In this document: piece by piece, positions 1-11,270 of the stretch
Layout of the letters: each line of letters opens with the position of its first letter
Numbering within the stretch: the stretch's first letter is position 1
Source: Clytia hemisphaerica
Lineage: Eukaryota > Cnidaria > Hydrozoa > Leptothecata > Clytiidae
Length of the DNA: 64,000 nucleotides
NCBI GenBank assembly: GCA_902728285.1
Contig: CACVBU010000956.1
Coordinates: 849,457-913,456 of the forward strand
Direction of reading: 5' to 3'
Notes under the pieces: generated by a model
Databases searched by the model: none
What the model was told of the DNA's origin: nothing
What the model saw: only the letters and a program-made list of their open reading frames with translations
Position numbers and translations under genes: made by a program

Positions 1-667
1 AATTGAATCACCTTTTAAGGATATAGAATTAACTTGTGTGACACCAACGCCTGAATCATCGGTATCATCCGAAACACCTCCACCCGGCCCACATGACCAA
101 GCATCAACATCTTCATGCGTAAGGTAAGCCTGACCCCTAAATCAGCAACTGCTAGTCGCAGGTGGTGGAAAAGCCCCGGTGCTCTTGATATAAAAGATAT
201 CAAGATTCTAGACACAACATCGCCTGGATTGAAACCTGGTGAGAAAAGAAGAAGAGAATTTTTAAATAGAAAGAGAAAAGAGATAGCTACAAAAAGACCC
301 AAAATCAATCGTAAAAGGGGTTACGCACGGAGAACGAGTCTCGTGTTCGCAAGGCGAAAGGGATTCTATAGAGCCCACTAGTTGTATAAGAAGAGGTGGA
401 GGCTATCAATCCGCTGCTCATCAAAAAAATATCGTACTTTTTTCCCGAAAATCACAAATCACAAAGAAATTTCGAATGAAAATCTAAAATTCCATAGATA
501 TAAAAATTACAACTTAAAACGGATCAAAACTCAAAATACTGCAAATCTTGTGACGATGACGTCATTTTGCTTTGGCCCTAAACAACTTTGAGTGCAATAA
601 TACGAGAAATATTTTACGAGGCGAGCCTTTTTATGAGGCCAATCAGTGTAACGTAAATCTACTTACA

Positions 668-870
668 GAAAGTTAAAGGAAGCAAAAGTTCCCGAGTTAA
701 AAAAGGAAAAATAACTCGGATAGTTAAAGGAAGCACAATTTCCCGAGTTAGAAAATAAAAAATAACTCGAAAGCTAAAGGAAGCAAAAATCACGAGTTAC
801 AAGATGAAAAATAACTCGGGAAGTTAAAGGAAGCAAAATAAACAGAGTTATGAAATGTAAAATGACGTCA
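668..870. repeat. Tandem units with CCGAGTTA/TAACTCGG hairpins
   Basis: About four units of roughly 55 bases each carry GTTAAAGGAAGC followed by CCGAGTTA and then its reverse complement TAACTCGG about 15 bases on. Each unit could therefore fold into a small hairpin. Decayed relatives recur at about 3040-3260 in the second dimer copy. Confidence 0.7.
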
Positions 871-1946
871 CTTTATTCCAAAAATGACGTCATCACTCGG
901 GATAACTCAGTTTTTTCGTAACTCGGAAAAAAATAACTCGGGAATTCCGGGTCTCCATAATTTCGAATGTTTTTGTTCGAAAATCTTGTTAGATTCGAAC
1001 AAAAAAATTCGACAAGTTCCCGCCGAAAATATAAACATCAAAATAAAGAAAATATTTTTCGATCCCGAAGCTTCAAACATCAAAATGCAGGAGCTTTTTC
1101 AGAGATGTGAAATTATTATACATTATACACAGAAAAAGAAGATATATTGTATTTTTTCGATTGAGAAGAAATTCTTCATCGTTGCGTTTCTCTATCAGAT
1201 TGATGACACTTTTCAATGTTTTTGTTTCGATGCATGGATGAGAGAAAATGCATACTGGTTTAAATTATAGCTATAAATGGTCTGAAAGAACATTTTTGCA
1301 ACAAAAACTATGGGGAACTTCTCGACTTTCAACTATCGTCAAGCTGTAAACGTGTCGAATTTTCGAAATAAGAAGTAAAGTTGATTGTTGAAGATTTGAT
1401 GCTGAAAAGTCAAAGAGAGACACGAGAGACCTTTTACAAAAATCCCTCGTTACCTGGTTTAATCAAAGACATTGAATTTCTCTTGTTTTGTTATGAAAAA
1501 TATTCTTGACAAGTATTAAAGAATTTCAAGTTTTTATGCATGCATTGATAAAAAGAACTGTTTGGTTTTCACGAACGAAAGTGCCGAAAGCTGAATTTAT
1601 TTGCTTTGGGTCGTGTCACGTGTGTGTCGAGTAGTTTTGTAATAATTTCTATATATTTCATCAGTTTTAATTTCACTGACTTTTTGGAAAGAATAGAATA
1701 TAAGAGCTCATCAAATTATAGTTTTTTTTTACGTTTTTCCATTATTTATTTCGAGAGTTCAGTTCTTTTCTCGGCTTTGTTTTGATTTTCTCACGCTGCT
1801 TACCCAAATGTTAACCAATTTTTATTTAAAGTCGTCCCAAGACCTGATAACACCCCTCTCTGTCTCTCTCATTGCATTCTCGATAAATTTTCCGATCCAA
1901 AGAGGGGTTAGCCATTTCCAAACTCCTTTCCAAATCCTATCTTATT

Positions 1947-2400
1947 CCCCATAAAATTCCCGATAGAATGAGGGGTCAACGACCTCCCAATTCCTTTCCA
2001 ATCTCGAGTTATCGCATTTTTTTGTTTTGATGACATCATCAGCTGAAAATGGCTAAAAATTCAGCCAAATTTGAAAGTCCTACTCAAGCCTTATAAATCT
2101 TCCCATCTCATTCCCCATAAACTTCTCGATCTAATGAGGGGTCAACGACCTCTCAACTCTTCTTCAAACTCGAGATATGGCATTTTTTTGTTTTGATGAC
2201 GTCATCAACTTAAAATGGCTGAAGATTCAGCCAAATTTGGAAGTCCTACTCAAGCCTTATAAACCCTCCAATCTCATTCCCCGTAAAATTCCCGATAGAA
2301 TGAGGGGTCAACGACCTCCCAACTCCTCTTCAAACTCGAGATATCGCTTTTTGAAGTTTTTCCCAAACCCGTGACGTCATTGGTTCCCTTTACCCCTAAT
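1947..2400. repeat. ~165-base tandem units with TGACGTCA
   Basis: The segment AATGAGGGGTCAACGACCT recurs at about 1972, 2140 and 2304, giving a period near 165 bases. Units contain ATGACGTCATCA, a perfect CRE/ATF-type palindrome, followed by AAAATGGCTGAAAATTCAGCC, which is itself partly self-complementary. Open frames here follow the repeat and are not treated as genes. Confidence 0.7.
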
Positions 2401-2742
2401 GTTATCAACGGTCAATTCGCGAATTTTGGAATTTTTGCGGTCAACAGGTACCTTATGCCCCAAGGGTCCCAAAAATACAAAAAACGTCAATTTTTTCCAA
2501 GGGAAAGTGGGTTTTTAAATTTGCGAAAGATTGACACTGCAAAGACTTCTTCCTAAAAAACGCTAATTTTCATAAAATTTTCAAAGTTGAAACATTCCAG
2601 AGGCTAAACATGGTGGAATAGCGGCTAGACGAAAAAAAAGGTGAATTTCCATTTTTAGTACCCGCATATCATTGAAATTTTGTAAATTTTGCTTACGCGC
2701 ATGCGTTTGCCAAAAGAGTCGCACTCCGCTCGCTAACGCTCG

Positions 2743-2784
2743 CTCCGTGCGTAATCAATCGTAAAAGGGGTTACGCACGGAGAA
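2743..2784. repeat. Perfect 12-bp hairpin
   Basis: CTCCGTGCGTAA and TTACGCACGGAG are perfect complements separated by about 16 bases at the join of the two dimer copies. This may mark the end of the repeat unit. Confidence 0.7.
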
Positions 2785-4300
2785 CGAGTCTCGTGTTCGC
2801 AAAGCGAAAGGGATTCTATAGACGCCAGGTAGACACCCAAAGCCCACTGGTTATGTAAGAAGAGGTGGTAGAGGCTATCAATCCGCTGCTCAAAAGAATA
2901 CCGTACTTTTTTCCGAAAATCCCAAATCCCAAAGAAATTCCGAAAATCTAAAATTCCATAAATTTAAAAATTACAACTTAAAACGAATCAAAACTCAAAG
3001 TACTGCGAATCTTGTGATGATGACGTAAATCTATTTACAGAAAGTTAAAGGAAGCAACAATTCCCGAGTTTAAAATAACTCGGATAGTTAACTTAAAGGA
3101 GGCACAATCTTCCGAGTTAGAAAATCAAAAATAACTCGGAAAGCTAAAGCGTAAAGGAAGTAAAAATTCACGAGTTACAAAATGAAAAATAACTCGGACA
3201 GTTAAAGGAACCAAAAATTCCAAATTCAAAAAGTGAAAAATAAAGTTAAAGGAAGCAAAATGGTTTAATCAAAGACATTGAATTTCCCTTGTTTTGTTAT
3301 GGAAAATATTCTTGACAAGTATTAAAGAATTTCAAGTTTTTATGCATTTATTATTGTATTGATAAAAAAAACTGTTTGGTTTTCACGAACGAAAGTGCCA
3401 AAAGCTGAATTTATCTGCTTTGGGTTGTGTGACGTGTGTTGGGTGTGTGTCGAGTAGTTTTGTAAAAATTTCTTTATATTTCATCAGATTTATTTTCACT
3501 GACTTTTTGGAAAGAATAGAATAAGAGCTCATCAAAAAATGGTTTGTTTTTTTACGTTTTCCCGTTAGCATTATTTATTCCAAGAGTTCAGTTCTTTTCG
3601 GCTGTTTTGTTTTGATTTTCTCACACCGCTTACCCAAATGTTAGCTAATTTCTATTTAAAGTCGTCCTTCCTTTCCAATCTCGAGTTATCGCAGCCAAAT
3701 TTAAAATAAACTCTTCAATCTCATTCCCCATAAAATTCCCGATAGAATTCGGAATGAGGGGTCAACGACCTCCCAAGTCCTTTCCAATCTCACGTTATTG
3801 CATTTTTTTGTTTTGATGACGTCATCAACTGAAAATGGCTAAAAATTCAGCCAAATTTGAAAGTCCTTTTCAAGTCTCATAAATCCTCCCATCTCATTCC
3901 CCATAAAATTCCCGATAGATTGAGGGGTCAACGACCTCCCAACTCCGTTGCAAATTCGAGATATCGCACATTTTCTGTTTTCATGACGTCATCAACTGAA
4001 AATGGCTGAAAATTCAGCCACATTTGAAAGTTCTACTCAAGCCTCGTAAATCCTCCCATCTTATTCTCCATAGAATTCCCGATAGAATGAGGGGTCGACG
4101 ACCTTCCAACTCCTTTTCAAACTCGAGATATCGCACTTTGAAGTTTTTTACCAAACCTGTGACGTCATTGGGTCCCTTTACCCCTAATGTTATCAACGGT
4201 CAATTCGCGAATTTTTGCGGTCAACAGGTACCTTATGCCCCAAGGGTCCCAAAAAAACAAAAAACGTCAATTTTTTCCAAGGGAAAGTGTATTTTTAAAT
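2753..4300. repeat. Degenerate tandem dimer, copy B
   Basis: This is a shorter relative of the preceding block, with the same start, hairpin units, 170-base units and terminal stretch. It ends where the first recognisable coding exon of the large relic gene begins (ATG at 4303), so the long open frame running through 4024-4302 into that exon is a chance fusion with repeat sequence. Confidence 0.72.
3720..4200. repeat. ~170-base tandem units, second cluster
   Basis: Three further units of the same family as at 1947-2400 lie in the second dimer copy, each with GAGGGGTC(A/G)ACGACCT and TGACGTCA. Spacing is about 171-173 bases. Confidence 0.7.
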
Positions 4301-4302
4301 TG

Positions 4303-4671
4303 ATGAGCAAGAATGACGTCCTGAAAGAAGCAGATAAAGAGTGGTTGTTAGAAAGAGCCGGATCATACCAGGAAGACCTTGGCCGTGTTACAGAAGCTTT
4401 GGTAATGGCATCAAAGAAGAAGGGTAAAATTAGTCTTAAAAAAGAGACCATAACCAACAGTTTAGCACGACTAAAAACACTAAAAGAGAAAATGAGACAA
4501 GAAGGTAACACAAAATCTGATGATCTTTTCCACCAAGCGGAGATGAAAAAAGTTTTAGACACTTTGCGAAATACAACAAAGTTGAGAATGCCAGAGTTAA
4601 AGTCGATCCTGGAGGACGAGGGAGTTGCTGAGGATAGTCAAGAACTAGTAGAACCTATTGAAATCGATTGA
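4303..4671 (+). pseudogene. Relic gene, N-terminal helical segment
   Basis: The frame from the ATG encodes about 122 residues, charged and helical, with EALVMASKKKGKISLKK early on and TKLRMPELKSILEDEG near the end, the latter like a SAP-type helix. An acidic tail EDSQELVEPIEID runs into a stop. The start was chosen because upstream codons belong to the tandem repeat. It could also be a separate small gene. Linking it to the downstream exons rests on orientation and on remembered order in related proteins; no clear donor site was seen before the stop. Confidence 0.5.
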
Positions 4672-5251
4672 AAATCGCATACACTTCCATTTTCCTACAA
4701 CTTTTTTCACTGTGTTACTTAACGATTTAACAATCACAGCCAGTAAATCAAAGTGGTTATGTTTTGTATCTGGAACGAAGACATAAACCGTGAGGGTGAA
4801 TACTCAAACCATACCGATACTCGTGCATTTTTTTAAATATCAATATCATGCTATTTTGTATGTTATATTATGATCATTTAAAAACACTTTAAGATATCGA
4901 GCAGCCATAAAGGGGATTAAGTACGAATTTTGTAGATTTGTTTCCCTAGATATCCACAAAAGGTATTCTCGTGTTAAAAATCGCCCTATTAATATTGTTA
5001 TTTTATTAGGTTCCTTCATGGGATTCGTGTATCTACATGCTATTTTTTACTTCAATTTGCAAGGGGGTGCACAAATCATCAAGAATGAGAAAAATCCGTT
5101 TTTGTCATCATTTGAACATTCATATTGAAATGGCTTTAGATATCCGATAGGATTTCAGGGCTCAGTCTTAGACCTCATTTTTCGGTTTTCTCAGGAATCT
5201 CTAATTTCGTTTTCCCTTCATTTATGATAATGTAAATTCTTTTAATTTTAG
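4672..5251. other. Intergenic or intronic AT-rich sequence
   Basis: No supported coding or RNA feature. It ends in a polypyrimidine tract and acceptor for the following exon. Confidence 0.5.
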
Positions 5252-5881
5252 AGTAAAATGACTTATGATATGCATGTGGTAGGTTCCAGTGGATCCTATG
5301 TTTGTTCTGAGAAGATGCATTTCCAACAAGAGATTGATTTTGCGCTGGACAAAGTAAGAAGCATTATCGTAAATGTGACTAGAATTGACCAATTTGACTT
5401 CATCTATAGGAAAGTCAGTTTAACGAAAACGCAAGAGAACATAAATATACATTAAGGAAAATTTTACACCCTCCTTTTACATTTGCAATATCAATCCCGT
5501 CTAAGATAAACTTTCTTACTTGTATTCTGATCACAAAAGATGGTTCCACCAAAAATATCGGCGTGATATTTTACAAATTTTCAGATTCGATCGAGTTTAA
5601 AAGAATTGATAAGAGATAAATTTAACTTACCTGAGCTAATAGTTCTTAAGAAAGGCGTGCCGTTAACTCATCGTCAAGAATCGATTTACAAAGTCAGTCA
5701 AGTTCAAGATGAAGGAAAAATATCACTCTCCAAGTCGCCGTCGCTAGTATCGAATTTTTCTGTCGCAAAGGATGCATCTGTTTTAGTGGATAAAGAAATT
5801 TATTTTTTTATTATTTATTTTATTTTATTAATTGTCTTTCAGGCTCTTCCATATTTTACAATGGCTATTCGTCCTATGTAA
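5252..5881 (+). pseudogene. Relic gene, beta-rich N-terminal exons
   Basis: An acceptor (TTTTAATTTTAG) precedes SKMTYDMHVVGSSGSYVCS and about 60 further codons to 5455. A second acceptor at 5584 precedes IRSSLKELIRDKFNLPELIV and LKKGVPLTHRQESIYKV, ending at 5881 after a hydrophobic AT-rich stretch. A third acceptor-like site (GTCTTTCAG) lies inside. The alternating hydrophobic pattern suggests a small beta domain, but I do not recognise a named family. Donor sites are weak, consistent with decay. Confidence 0.45.
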
Positions 5882-6301
5882 AAATAATCATATTTAAATA
5901 AAAAGATAATTATATTCTATGAAAAAAATATTCTGTAGAAACAAAACACACAAAAAAAAAAAACAACTCAAGAATACTGACAGAGCTCACAAAATTGCAG
6001 ATTGTAAAACCGTAAAACTGTAGAAACAAAACACAAAACAAAACTCAAGGATACTGACAGAGCTCGCAAAATTGCAGAAAAAAAACAGAAAGTATAGCTT
6101 GTTAGTGTTGTAGTGGTTAATTAGGAGTTGTAATAGTATTGAAGTGGCTAATCCTGCGAAAATTTCAGTGTTGATCAGACCACCAGACTAAAATAAATAT
6201 TGTAAGGTAAATATTAATAATATAATCACTAGACCTCATGATCATAGAATCTACAATATATTGGCTTGAAATAGGAAAAATTTTGAAAGTGGTATGCCAA
6301 G

Positions 6302-6336
<35 letters not shown>

Positions 6337-6487
6337 GGCACGGCCCGAAAAACGTTGCTAAGACTTGAACATGATGAGAAATTGTAGAGTTGAATACTGC
6401 TAACTCGAACGAAGAAAACTATAAGATTAAGTAATGTATAGATTGCTGTGAGGTTACCGAATGTAGAAAAAAAAAAAAAAAAAAAAA
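5882..6487. repeat. A-rich spacer with 33-A and 21-A runs
   Basis: Contains two near-identical stretches around AAGGATACTGACAGAGCTC (about 5969 and 6045), an uninterrupted run of 33 A at 6302-6334, and 21 A at 6467-6487. The second run directly abuts the stop codon of the minus-strand reverse transcriptase, so on that element's strand it is a T run, not a normal poly(A) tail. Confidence 0.7.
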
Positions 6488-8200
6488 TTAGATATAACGT
6501 GTATAAAATATTGCCAGACTACGATCTAATAAATACTTTTTTAAAATATTGCGAAATTTTTTGTGATCAGGTTCTTCCCTGATCGCTTTTGGAATATCAT
6601 TCAAAAGGCGACTTGCCTTGCCAACAAATAATTTTTCCGATACATTAGTCTCGTATTTAGATTCAACTTCCTCAACATTACGAGTATTACGTCCAGCGAC
6701 TCTTAATTTAAAACCTTTTAAGTACGATGGAAACTCATCCTGGTGAATCGATTTGTGTGCGAGTTTCAAAAGTTCAAAATTAATTTGCTGCTGGATCGGT
6801 AACCAACCAAGCTGTACTACATCCTCGATTGTAGAATATCTCCGCGTCACAAAAGCTGCAATTCTGCATAGCAGTTTATCAAGTTTTTTCAACTGGATTT
6901 GTGGCAGGTTCCAGAACAATGAACAACAGTAGTGTAACTTCGATATAAGAAGGGCTTCGGCCAGTTGCTTCCGCAGACGAAAAGTTGCTGTACGACGAAG
7001 ATAGCGTAGCACGTATAATTTTGCGTAAACTGATTGACAGAGTTTATCGATATGAGTTTGCCAATTTAGATTTTGATCGAATTGGATGCCAAGAAGTTTA
7101 TAAACGGTAACTCGTTCTATCAGTTGGTCTGTGTGATAGATATGAAAGATTGCGTGATCGAGGTTCATGAAATCGTGAAGGTTTGACATTCTCAGTGTTG
7201 ACAGTAGCATGATTTTGTTTTTTTTGTTATTAAACGCCAGATTATTAGTGCTTGACCATTCTCTAAGTTGGTTTAAACGATGTGTTAAGTTGACGATTGA
7301 AGCTGGGAGGTTTACTGTCTTACAGTGTTCATAGATAGTAGTGTCGTCTGCATACTGGTTTTTACTCCCACCATCAACGTTATCTTGTAGGTCGACGGTA
7401 TAAAGGTTGAATAGAATTGGTCCAAGTATAGAGCCTTGAGGTACCCCAAACGATACAGTTCCGTAGTCAGATTTTTTGTCGTCAATCTGGACGAATTGGC
7501 GACGATTACATAAGTACGAAAGCATAAGCATGGCAGCACTGTTCGAAAAGCCTATCTTTCGTAGTTTTACCAGTAGCGTTTTGTAATCGACGGTATAGAA
7601 GGCTTTGGAATAATCAAGAAAGGCGGCTAGTGTGACTTCGCTTTTGTTCATCGCACCAATGATGTCGTCTCGTATCTTCATTAGGAGCGTTTCGGTAGAA
7701 TGACGCTTGCGGAAACCAGACATGGTTTGTTGATATATCTGGTTTCTTTCGATGTACTCAACGATCTGCTTTGCCATTAAACGTTCGTAAAGTTTTGATA
7801 AGATAGGCAAAACAGTGACGGGTCTGAATCGGTCAGGAGTGACGGACTGTTCAGTTTTTGGAATCGGTGTTACTTTACCGATTTTCCATTGCTGATGGAA
7901 AGTGGTTTGAGCGATCCCTGTGTTTATGATGTGAGTTAGTGGTGACGCTAGATGGTCGGCGATAGGTTTGATCAGCGATACGGGTAGATTGTCATACCCG
8001 GCAGAGCAGTCACTTCGAAGATTCTTTATCTCTTTGACAACTTGATCATAAGTGACGGGTTGAAACTCAAATTCCTGATCAACCTCAGTGACGAAATTTC
8101 GAAGAAGATGTTGGATTTCTTCAGTGGAAGTTGGTTCCGATCCAAGGATTCTTGGTGCCTTAAAGATATCATAGATCTGACCGATGTCTCTGAAGCTCAC
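6488..8200 (-). CDS. Non-LTR retrotransposon reverse transcriptase, 5'-truncated
   Basis: The 570-residue frame is a LINE-type reverse transcriptase. Fingers and palm motifs are clear: FRPVTVLPILSKLYERL near residue 120, SGFRKRHSTETLL near 160, the first catalytic aspartate in AAFLDYSKAFYTVDY near 195, GVPQGSILGPILF near 250, and the catalytic YADDTTIY near 285. A C-terminal conserved tail follows. The apurinic endonuclease and ORF1 expected upstream are absent: coding similarity stops where plus-strand codons of the relic gene start, so this is a 5'-truncated insertion, usual for target-primed reverse transcription. The initiator ATG is incidental. The element lies antisense within the relic gene. 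Confidence 0.9.
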   Translation of the reverse strand: MSFRDIGQIYDIFKAPRILGSEPTSTEEIQHLLRNFVTEVDQEFEFQPVTYDQVVKEIKNLRSDCSAGYDNLPVSLIKPIADHLASPLTHIINTGIAQTTFHQQWKIGKVTPIPKTEQSVTPDRFRPVTVLPILSKLYERLMAKQIVEYIERNQIYQQTMSGFRKRHSTETLLMKIRDDIIGAMNKSEVTLAAFLDYSKAFYTVDYKTLLVKLRKIGFSNSAAMLMLSYLCNRRQFVQIDDKKSDYGTVSFGVPQGSILGPILFNLYTVDLQDNVDGGSKNQYADDTTIYEHCKTVNLPASIVNLTHRLNQLREWSSTNNLAFNNKKNKIMLLSTLRMSNLHDFMNLDHAIFHIYHTDQLIERVTVYKLLGIQFDQNLNWQTHIDKLCQSVYAKLYVLRYLRRTATFRLRKQLAEALLISKLHYCCSLFWNLPQIQLKKLDKLLCRIAAFVTRRYSTIEDVVQLGWLPIQQQINFELLKLAHKSIHQDEFPSYLKGFKLRVAGRNTRNVEEVESKYETNVSEKLFVGKASRLLNDIPKAIREEPDHKKFRNILKKYLLDRSLAIFYTRYI

Positions 8201-8806
8201 GAAAAAGAACTAAAAGATTCCAGTAATGAAGAAAATGAAAGAAAATTAAAGGCGTACACGAAAATTGAGATAGCTGCCAGTGTTGGATTAGAGAGAGATC
8301 GAATGATATTCGTTAATAACTTTATTTCAAAGCACAGCGATGTGCTTGAGAGGAAATTAAACATCTCATGTCTAACGACAGTCAACGGCATAATTGATAC
8401 ATCTTGGTTACAAACGAAAACAAGATTGTTGCTTCGAAAAGTAGCAGATGAATCCCAATCTAAAGTGGTTTGAAAATGGGTCAATGAAATGAAATTCTCA
8501 ACTTTTCATATTGAGAGATGTTATGAAAAGATTCAGGAATGTTTTCACGATAAAGACCAATCAAAAATGTTGAAATATGAAGAAGAGATTGCCGAATTGT
8601 TCAAAAAGCTGAAATTATCACAGGCTAATTTTTGTAAATCATTTGACACTTGTAGAACTAAGAAAGAAGAAGTAGAAACAGTGGTGGCATGTGAGCATCT
8701 TGAAAAAACTGAAGTTGAAGGGATAGTGAAAGAACTAAAAACAGACTTTGGACTGTATGATGGTCCTGCTTCTTTCCCACGTTGTAAATATTTTTTGTCT
8801 TTTTAA
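8197..8806 (+). pseudogene. Relic gene, helical exon with in-frame TGA
   Basis: One reading frame runs from the retrotransposon junction to about 8785. It is broken once by TGA at 8471-8473, after DESQSKVV and before KWVNEMKFSTFHIERC. The protein is helical and charged on both sides of the stop, so the TGA most simply replaces a tryptophan TGG. A possible donor (GTT|GTAAAT) near 8786 follows GLYDGPASFP. The protein family is not recognised on its own. Confidence 0.55.
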
Positions 8807-8920
8807 AAACGTAAATAAAAGACTTTGTGTTTTTACAAAAATTTACTACTACATATAATCCCATTTTCCTTTTTGCGGAAAGGTGATAAAATTTCTCAAA
8901 CAACTTTTATTTCTTTTAGA

Positions 8921-9456
8921 TAATACAAAAACAGTAAAACTTTTAAACCCTCCAATCTATCTGCAAGCAATCAAGAGAACGAATGGATTCCAGCAGTGAT
9001 ATTGATTCAGGGCAATACCCCTTCTTTTTGTTATCAGATGGTTTTTTCTTTAACCGAGGAAGGCTTTGTGCTACAAATAAGAAACGTGATTCGGCAAGGC
9101 AGAGCAAACAGAGCAAGCGGACCCAGGATGATAACATTGTATTCACACTTGAAACATCGAATCCGGAAATCTCCAGTACCTTTGAGGCTGCAATTACTCA
9201 TTTGGATAAAATTTCAATTTCGGCTGATGATAAGAAGAGTAGATCAATTGTTGGGTGCAAAGCTGTTTTGGAACACATTCAAAAGACAAGCCCCGTTATT
9301 TCCGTTCGTGAGCTCATTAAAGTGTATCAGAAAGAAGTTGGAAACTTTACAAACACCGAAACCTCCGATAAAGTTATGAAGCCAGCTGAATTACAAGAGC
9401 GTTTTCGTTCAAATGACATTAGCGACCTTAAGCATCTAGGACGGCGACTTGAATGA
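8921..9456 (+). pseudogene. Relic gene, helical exon
   Basis: A strong acceptor (TTATTTCTTTTAG) precedes the segment. The open frame from 8983 encodes 157 residues with a serine/lysine-rich start and then a helical region containing AITHLDKISISADDKKS, VISVRELIKVYQKEVGN and SDKVMKPAELQERF. The 5' end of the coding part is uncertain because the frame has a stop shortly upstream of the ATG. No motif of known function was seen. Confidence 0.45.
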
Positions 9457-9601
9457 GGACGTGAAGTAAATCTTATAAGCAAATGGCAAATTTTATCCGA
9501 TTTTATCTAAATTTAATATCACATGGACAGATTTTAAATGCAGGAAAGTCTTTGTAAAAAATAACGTTATAATTCTCGAGGGTTCATATCATTCAAAACT
9601 A

Positions 9602-10089
9602 TTGTACTCTTTCTTAACCGTCTTCGTCCCGAAGACGACGTCAAAACAGAATTTTCAAGTTGTCTTGAGATTTGAAAACGTCGATTACCCTATTAAAATT
9701 AACTATTCTCGTGAGAAAATTGATATGAAAAGAAAAGAATCTAGCTGCGATCCAGATATCAATCCCAAAGGATTTTCTTTTTGTTCAATCCTGCCGTACT
9801 CTTTCAAAGTCACCGTTCTAGATGCTTAAGGTCCCTATTATCTTTGTTCTTTTGTACGTGAACGGAGAAGCGTTTACCGTATTTCCGCATTCAAGAGATG
9901 TCGACACGGTCTTAAAACAAGTCAAGAAGCTCTTTAATGTCGATGCTCTAATCAATCAGTCACTTTATGAGAAACTTGGCGAAATTTTCAATGATTCCTT
10001 ACAAATGTTAAGCACCAAACAAGATAAGGATATTGTCCGGTCTCTATTCACGATTGCAACAAGTGCGAAGTTTACGGCAAAACTGCAAG
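9602..10089 (+). pseudogene. Relic gene, beta-rich exon with frameshift
   Basis: The first part encodes QVVLRFENVDYPIKINY and SILPYSFKVTVLDA, and the second VPIIFVLLYVNGEAFTVF and SRDVDTVLKQVKKLF. They are in different frames that overlap at about 9822-9829. A single-base shift there would join them smoothly, so I read this as one exon carrying a frameshift. It ends at a consensus donor CAAG|GTAAGT with one base left over, which matches the next exon's phase. Confidence 0.6.
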
Positions 10090-10384
10090 GTAAGTAGTCG
10101 TAATAAGTCGTTTGCATTTGCGAGTGGTTGTTATCTTTTACGTTTAATTTGTTGTTACTAGGATCTTATTAACAGGTCTATCAAACCTCAAAAAAAAATA
10201 CTATGTTCTCCACTTATTCCACTCCCCCGCCAATTGAAGACTAGTGAATACCGGAAAAGGACGAGATTGGGAGACTCTTTTTTTCTGGATTTGCAGGCCT
10301 ATAATATTCTCTTTTTTATCTTATTTGGGATACTTTTGCTGCATTATAGAATTGAAACTTTCAGCATCCAATTTTAACTTACAG

Positions 10385-10896
10385 GTCTTCAAAACACATC
10401 TGCAATAACAATTAATGCCAATCAGCTTATTCACCGTATAAACCAATTTAAAACGCTAAGATTTACTTCACAGACCGTTCGAAATGATCTTACTAATCAT
10501 GCCCAAACCATACTTGCTAAACGCATACTGAACAAAAGAAGAGTTAATATGTACCGACAAAAATATGAAAGTCGTGGTCGCGAATTAAAAGTTGACCAAT
10601 ATCCAGAGCTGACATCAATATTGGAGACTTTCTTTGATGAAGGTGGAATGGAAGCTCATCCCCGTTTGACTACAACCACAATATTTAGACACCAACAAAA
10701 CAACCTATTCATGTGGCAAGCCCGAGAACGAATATTGTTACATTCTCCAGATTTTTTCAAAATAAGTCTATCGTCTTGCTACAACTACACGATGAATTGT
10801 CGCGAAAGAAGTCGAGCAGCTGCCCAACATCATCACGGCAAAAATATCAACGCTGATATTTCTCTAAAACGACCTCCACGCTCAGAAACGAAGAAG
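10385..10896 (+). pseudogene. Relic gene, region before the catalytic core
   Basis: Bounded by TAACTTACAG and AAGAAG|GTAAGA, the exon continues the previous frame. It encodes GLQNTSAITINANQLI, YPELTSILETFFDEGG, MEAHPRLTTTTIF, FFKISLSSCYNYTMNCRERS and HHHGKNINADISL. The SCYNYTMN and HHHGK stretches look like conserved structural motifs of a larger enzyme. The intron upstream is 295 bases. Confidence 0.65.
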
Positions 10897-11057
10897 GTAA
10901 GAAATATTTTGGAATTTAGATGCGTCTGCTAGTTTTCAATATTTTGTTGCTCACTTTTCCAGATTATTCTTTACTTTTGAACAACAGAAACAACAAAATA
11001 TAAAATTCAAAAACCGTTTTTAGAGCTAACATTTTTTAAACTGATGTAAATCTTCAG

Positions 11058-11180
11058 GTATTGAATGTTCACTGGACAGCTTCAAATGTCAATTTATTTC
11101 TTGGAAACCATGACCACAACGACACAGCCGCAAAAGATATCGTCATCGACTCTAAGGATACCAAAAAAAAACAGTTATCG
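11058..11180 (+). pseudogene. Relic gene, first catalytic-core exon
   Basis: A phase-0 exon of 41 codons between AATCTTCAG and TTATCG|GTAAGA. It reads VLNVHWTASNVNLFLG and then DIVIDSKDTKKKQLS. By position, the aspartate of IVIDSKD is a candidate first catalytic residue of an RNase-H-like fold. A run of nine A inside may hide an indel, since the phase does not match the next exon by one base. Confidence 0.6.
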
Positions 11181-11270
11181 GTAAGAATTTTAGATTTGAA
11201 TTTGTAATTTTTAATTCCGCAAAAAAATTCGAGAAAAAAGCTTCTGTTACGAATCTTCAACACATTCTCA

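Larger units (their letters stand above)
298..2570. repeat. Degenerate tandem dimer, copy A
   Basis: This block shares its order of segments with the next block. Both begin with a GC-richer stretch around TTACGCACGGAGAACGAG, then TAACTCGG hairpin units, then a cluster of units containing GAGGGGTCAACGACCT, and both end in a stretch reading through CAGGTACCTTATGCCCCAAG. Copy A keeps about 600 bases (around 850-1450) that copy B lacks, including a 128-codon open frame at 884-1270 that I do not consider a gene. No reverse transcriptase or transposase is visible, so this is probably a non-autonomous repeat. Confidence 0.75.

Noticed and set aside
884..1270. 128-codon plus-strand frame
   Set aside because: Low-complexity, in a decayed repeat, absent from the sister copy of the dimer, and without recognisable domains.
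4024..4302. N-terminal 93 codons of the open frame running into the relic exon
   Set aside because: The same nucleotides occur as tandem repeat copies at 2230-2520 in a different coding context, so the frame is a chance extension.
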